Positions 55,741 through 57,108 of a DNA stretch of 57,108 nt are shown in pieces. Location: the NCBI RefSeq assembly GCF_000485595.1, contig NW_014578084.1, positions 53,613 to 110,720 of the forward strand, given 5' to 3'. The translations under genes and the position numbers were made by a program. The stretch's first letter is position 1. Each line of letters starts with the position of its first letter. The notes under the pieces are model-generated. The model was given only the letters and a program-made list of their open reading frames with translations, was not told where the DNA came from and searched no databases. The stretch comes from Priapulus caudatus (Eukaryota > Priapulida > Priapulimorpha > Priapulimorphida > Priapulidae).

Positions 55741-57010
55741 CGCTGGAGGAGCAAAGTCCGAAAAAAGTACCCAGCAGCATTTTCCCCAGGCTTCGCACAT
55801 CATACAATTAATGGGCCTCACCACCATCAAGGACCTCGAGGTAGAAGGCCCAGACTTGATTGAGTCTGCGATACGTCTACTAAAGGGACAAAAGATAGTA
55901 GCAGGCTCAATCAGGTCATACCTAACAAGCCTGAACATTTTTGTAAAGATGGTGCTGCTGAATGTGCAGATGGGGCGACTCGGCGGAGACGTGGAGAGGC
56001 TGAGGGCCGTTATAACAACAATCTCCAACCATGACAGGCCTCTACTAAGAATGAATGAAGAAATGCAAGTGGAGCTTTGTGTGTCGGAGCTGCGCAATGT
56101 GATCACACCTGAGAACATCAGGACATTTGACAGCTCCGACAGGTGCCAACTAGCAAGGGACCTGTTGCAGGAGGCAGCAACCAACCTGCCGGTGGCAGAT
56201 TGCACCTTCGTAAGGGACTACCTGCTATCCAACATGTTCCTGAGCAGTGGAGGAGAGGGTTAGGGAGACCCTAACCCTAACCCACCGCCATCGGACCCCT
56301 GACGGTGGGGTCCGTCAATTCTGCTCAGGAGCAGGGAGGATTTCACGTGCTAATCCAAGAAAAACATAAGACCGACGGTCTTCCGGGGCGGCAAGGTTCG
56401 CCGTGACCAAGGATGTCTACCGCATGCTCAACAGCTATGTTGAGCACATCCTGCCATGCCTGGTCGGAAAGGTGAGGGAGTCATCGCCCCTATTTCCTTC
56501 AGCTGGAGGACTCCTATTTGCTAACCCCGACAACATCAGCCGGCTCTTCACCGCTTTCTGGAGCTCTGCGATGCCCTCAGGAGCTAATCAAATTTCGTTG
56601 ACCACCTGGAGGAAGTCAATGGCCACAATGATGTTAAACCAGAGGCCGGACTTTAAATCCATGAGCCACCGTGAGACGACGCAGGCTAAGTACTATGACT
56701 TAGCTCAGTCAGTCGCGTCATACACGGTACGGTGGTGGCCGCCGCCTACCAGGAGGTCTTTGGGGAGCCATCGACCTCGTCAAGACGTGAGTCAATTGCA
56801 ATTGTATGAAATTGTACAAATACACAGTTGTAAGACAAAATTAAGCAAGTAACAAACTATAGACAAATGTTTTGAAAATATCCTTTCTTTTGACATATTT
56901 AGGATCCCCCACCGCACTGGAGGAGCTGTACGAGGGAGACGAGGAGGAGGAAGACTCGCCCTGCCGACAGGGAGAGTCCCTGTCAACTCGCTCATCGTCG
57001 CCTGAGCAAC
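55741..57010 (+). pseudogene. Crypton-like tyrosine recombinase, frame-broken, with spliced acidic tail
   Basis: Open from about 55741 (ATG at 55811) to a stop at 56261: IKDLEVEGPDLIESAIRLLK and a long helical N-terminal core-binding domain ending DYLLSNMFLSS. After a telomere-like insertion the frame resumes LTVGSVNSAQEQGGFHVLIQ with the HKT motif near 56370, slips, and continues VTKDVYRMLNSYVEHI, LFAN, LTTWRKSMATMML (catalytic Arg), MSHRETTQAKYYDL (catalytic His, Arg and Tyr). A 5-bp tandem duplication ACGGT (56724-56733) shifts frame; beyond it VVAAAYQEVFGEPSTSS reaches donor GAC/GTGAGT (56786). Exon 56903-57010, after CATATTTAG, adds an acidic Ser-rich tail (ALEELYEGDEEEEDSP). Cryptons are DNA transposons using such recombinases; a domesticated gene is an alternative. 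Confidence 0.75.
56257..56283. repeat. Telomere-like inverted motif
   Basis: GGGTTAGGG, then AGA, then CCCTAACCC and TAACCC: an inverted pair of TTAGGG-type units inside the recombinase reading frame, at the point where the frame is lost. A second small inverted repeat, GGACCCC..GGGGTCC, follows at about 56293-56313. Confidence 0.85.
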
Positions 57011-57079
57011 GCGAGTCAATTGCAATCGTATGAAATTGTACAAATACACAGTTGTAAGACAAAATTAAGCGAGTAACAA
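56787..57079 (+). repeat. Tandem duplication of an intron start around the acidic exon
   Basis: 56787-56855 and 57011-57079 are near-identical 69-bp blocks, each starting at a splice-donor position (GTGAGTCAATTGCAA and GCGAGTCAATTGCAA). The second donor is of the GC type. The unit (about 224 bp) includes the acidic exon and may continue past the window edge. Confidence 0.85.
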
Positions 57080-57108
57080 CTTAGCTTATAAGTGTATTGA
57101 AAGTTTCA

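Noticed and set aside
1-57108. APOBEC-type TpC targeting as the cause of the C/G changes
   Set aside because: Several CR1/L2 lesions fit a TpC context, but in the best aligned repeat pair the fraction compatible with TpC is close to chance.

Overview
The window looks like nuclear DNA from an invertebrate animal. It has spliced genes with GT-AG introns, metazoan retrotransposon families (CR1/L2-type, Ty3/Gypsy, BEL/Pao, a Crypton-like tyrosine recombinase), an endonuclease IV (APN1/Nfo) gene and a DUF4806-type gene. These suit a sponge-, cnidarian- or placozoan-grade genome; the species cannot be named from sequence alone. There is no prokaryotic operon structure and I found no tRNA or CRISPR array. 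All family assignments are by eye.

Layout. 1-24 kb is a mosaic of short, repeatedly duplicated blocks: fragments of 28S rRNA (rRNA sense always on the minus strand), a DUF4806-like exon, C2H2, CCHC and SWIM zinc-finger remnants, Gypsy gag and integrase remnants, coiled-coil exons and unnamed AT-rich repeats. The two 3'-most exons of an endonuclease IV gene lie at 9.26-9.97 kb. 24.4-28.75 kb is a nearly full-length but broken CR1/L2-type non-LTR retrotransposon (minus strand). 28.75-32.5 kb is gene-poor and holds two striking inverted repeats. 33.7-38.7 kb is more mosaic, including the longest 28S block. 38,675-43,385 is a complete but frame-broken Gypsy element with identical 118-bp LTRs and a 5-bp target duplication; it split a DUF4806-like repeat. 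43.4-47.2 kb is mosaic again. 47.2-54.6 kb is the most host-like part: a membrane-anchor exon, BEL/Pao and Gypsy remnants, and a three-exon DUF4806 gene end with intact splice sites. 54.6-55.74 kb is a second copy of the 8.35-9.5 kb segment, joined directly to a frame-broken tyrosine recombinase gene at the right edge.

The main observation is mutational. When duplicated blocks are aligned by eye, about two thirds of the differences are C<->G exchanges and transitions are rare, in several unrelated repeat pairs. Compared with universally conserved 28S cores, the pseudo-rRNA copies also carry mostly C-to-G and G-to-C changes. The same exchange plausibly explains damaged catalytic residues in the CR1 element and in one endonuclease IV copy. 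This is either a very unusual mutational process or a base-calling/assembly artefact; raw reads would decide.

The long plus-strand ORFs at 17.9-18.6 and 34.2-35.0 kb are antisense 28S rRNA, not genes.
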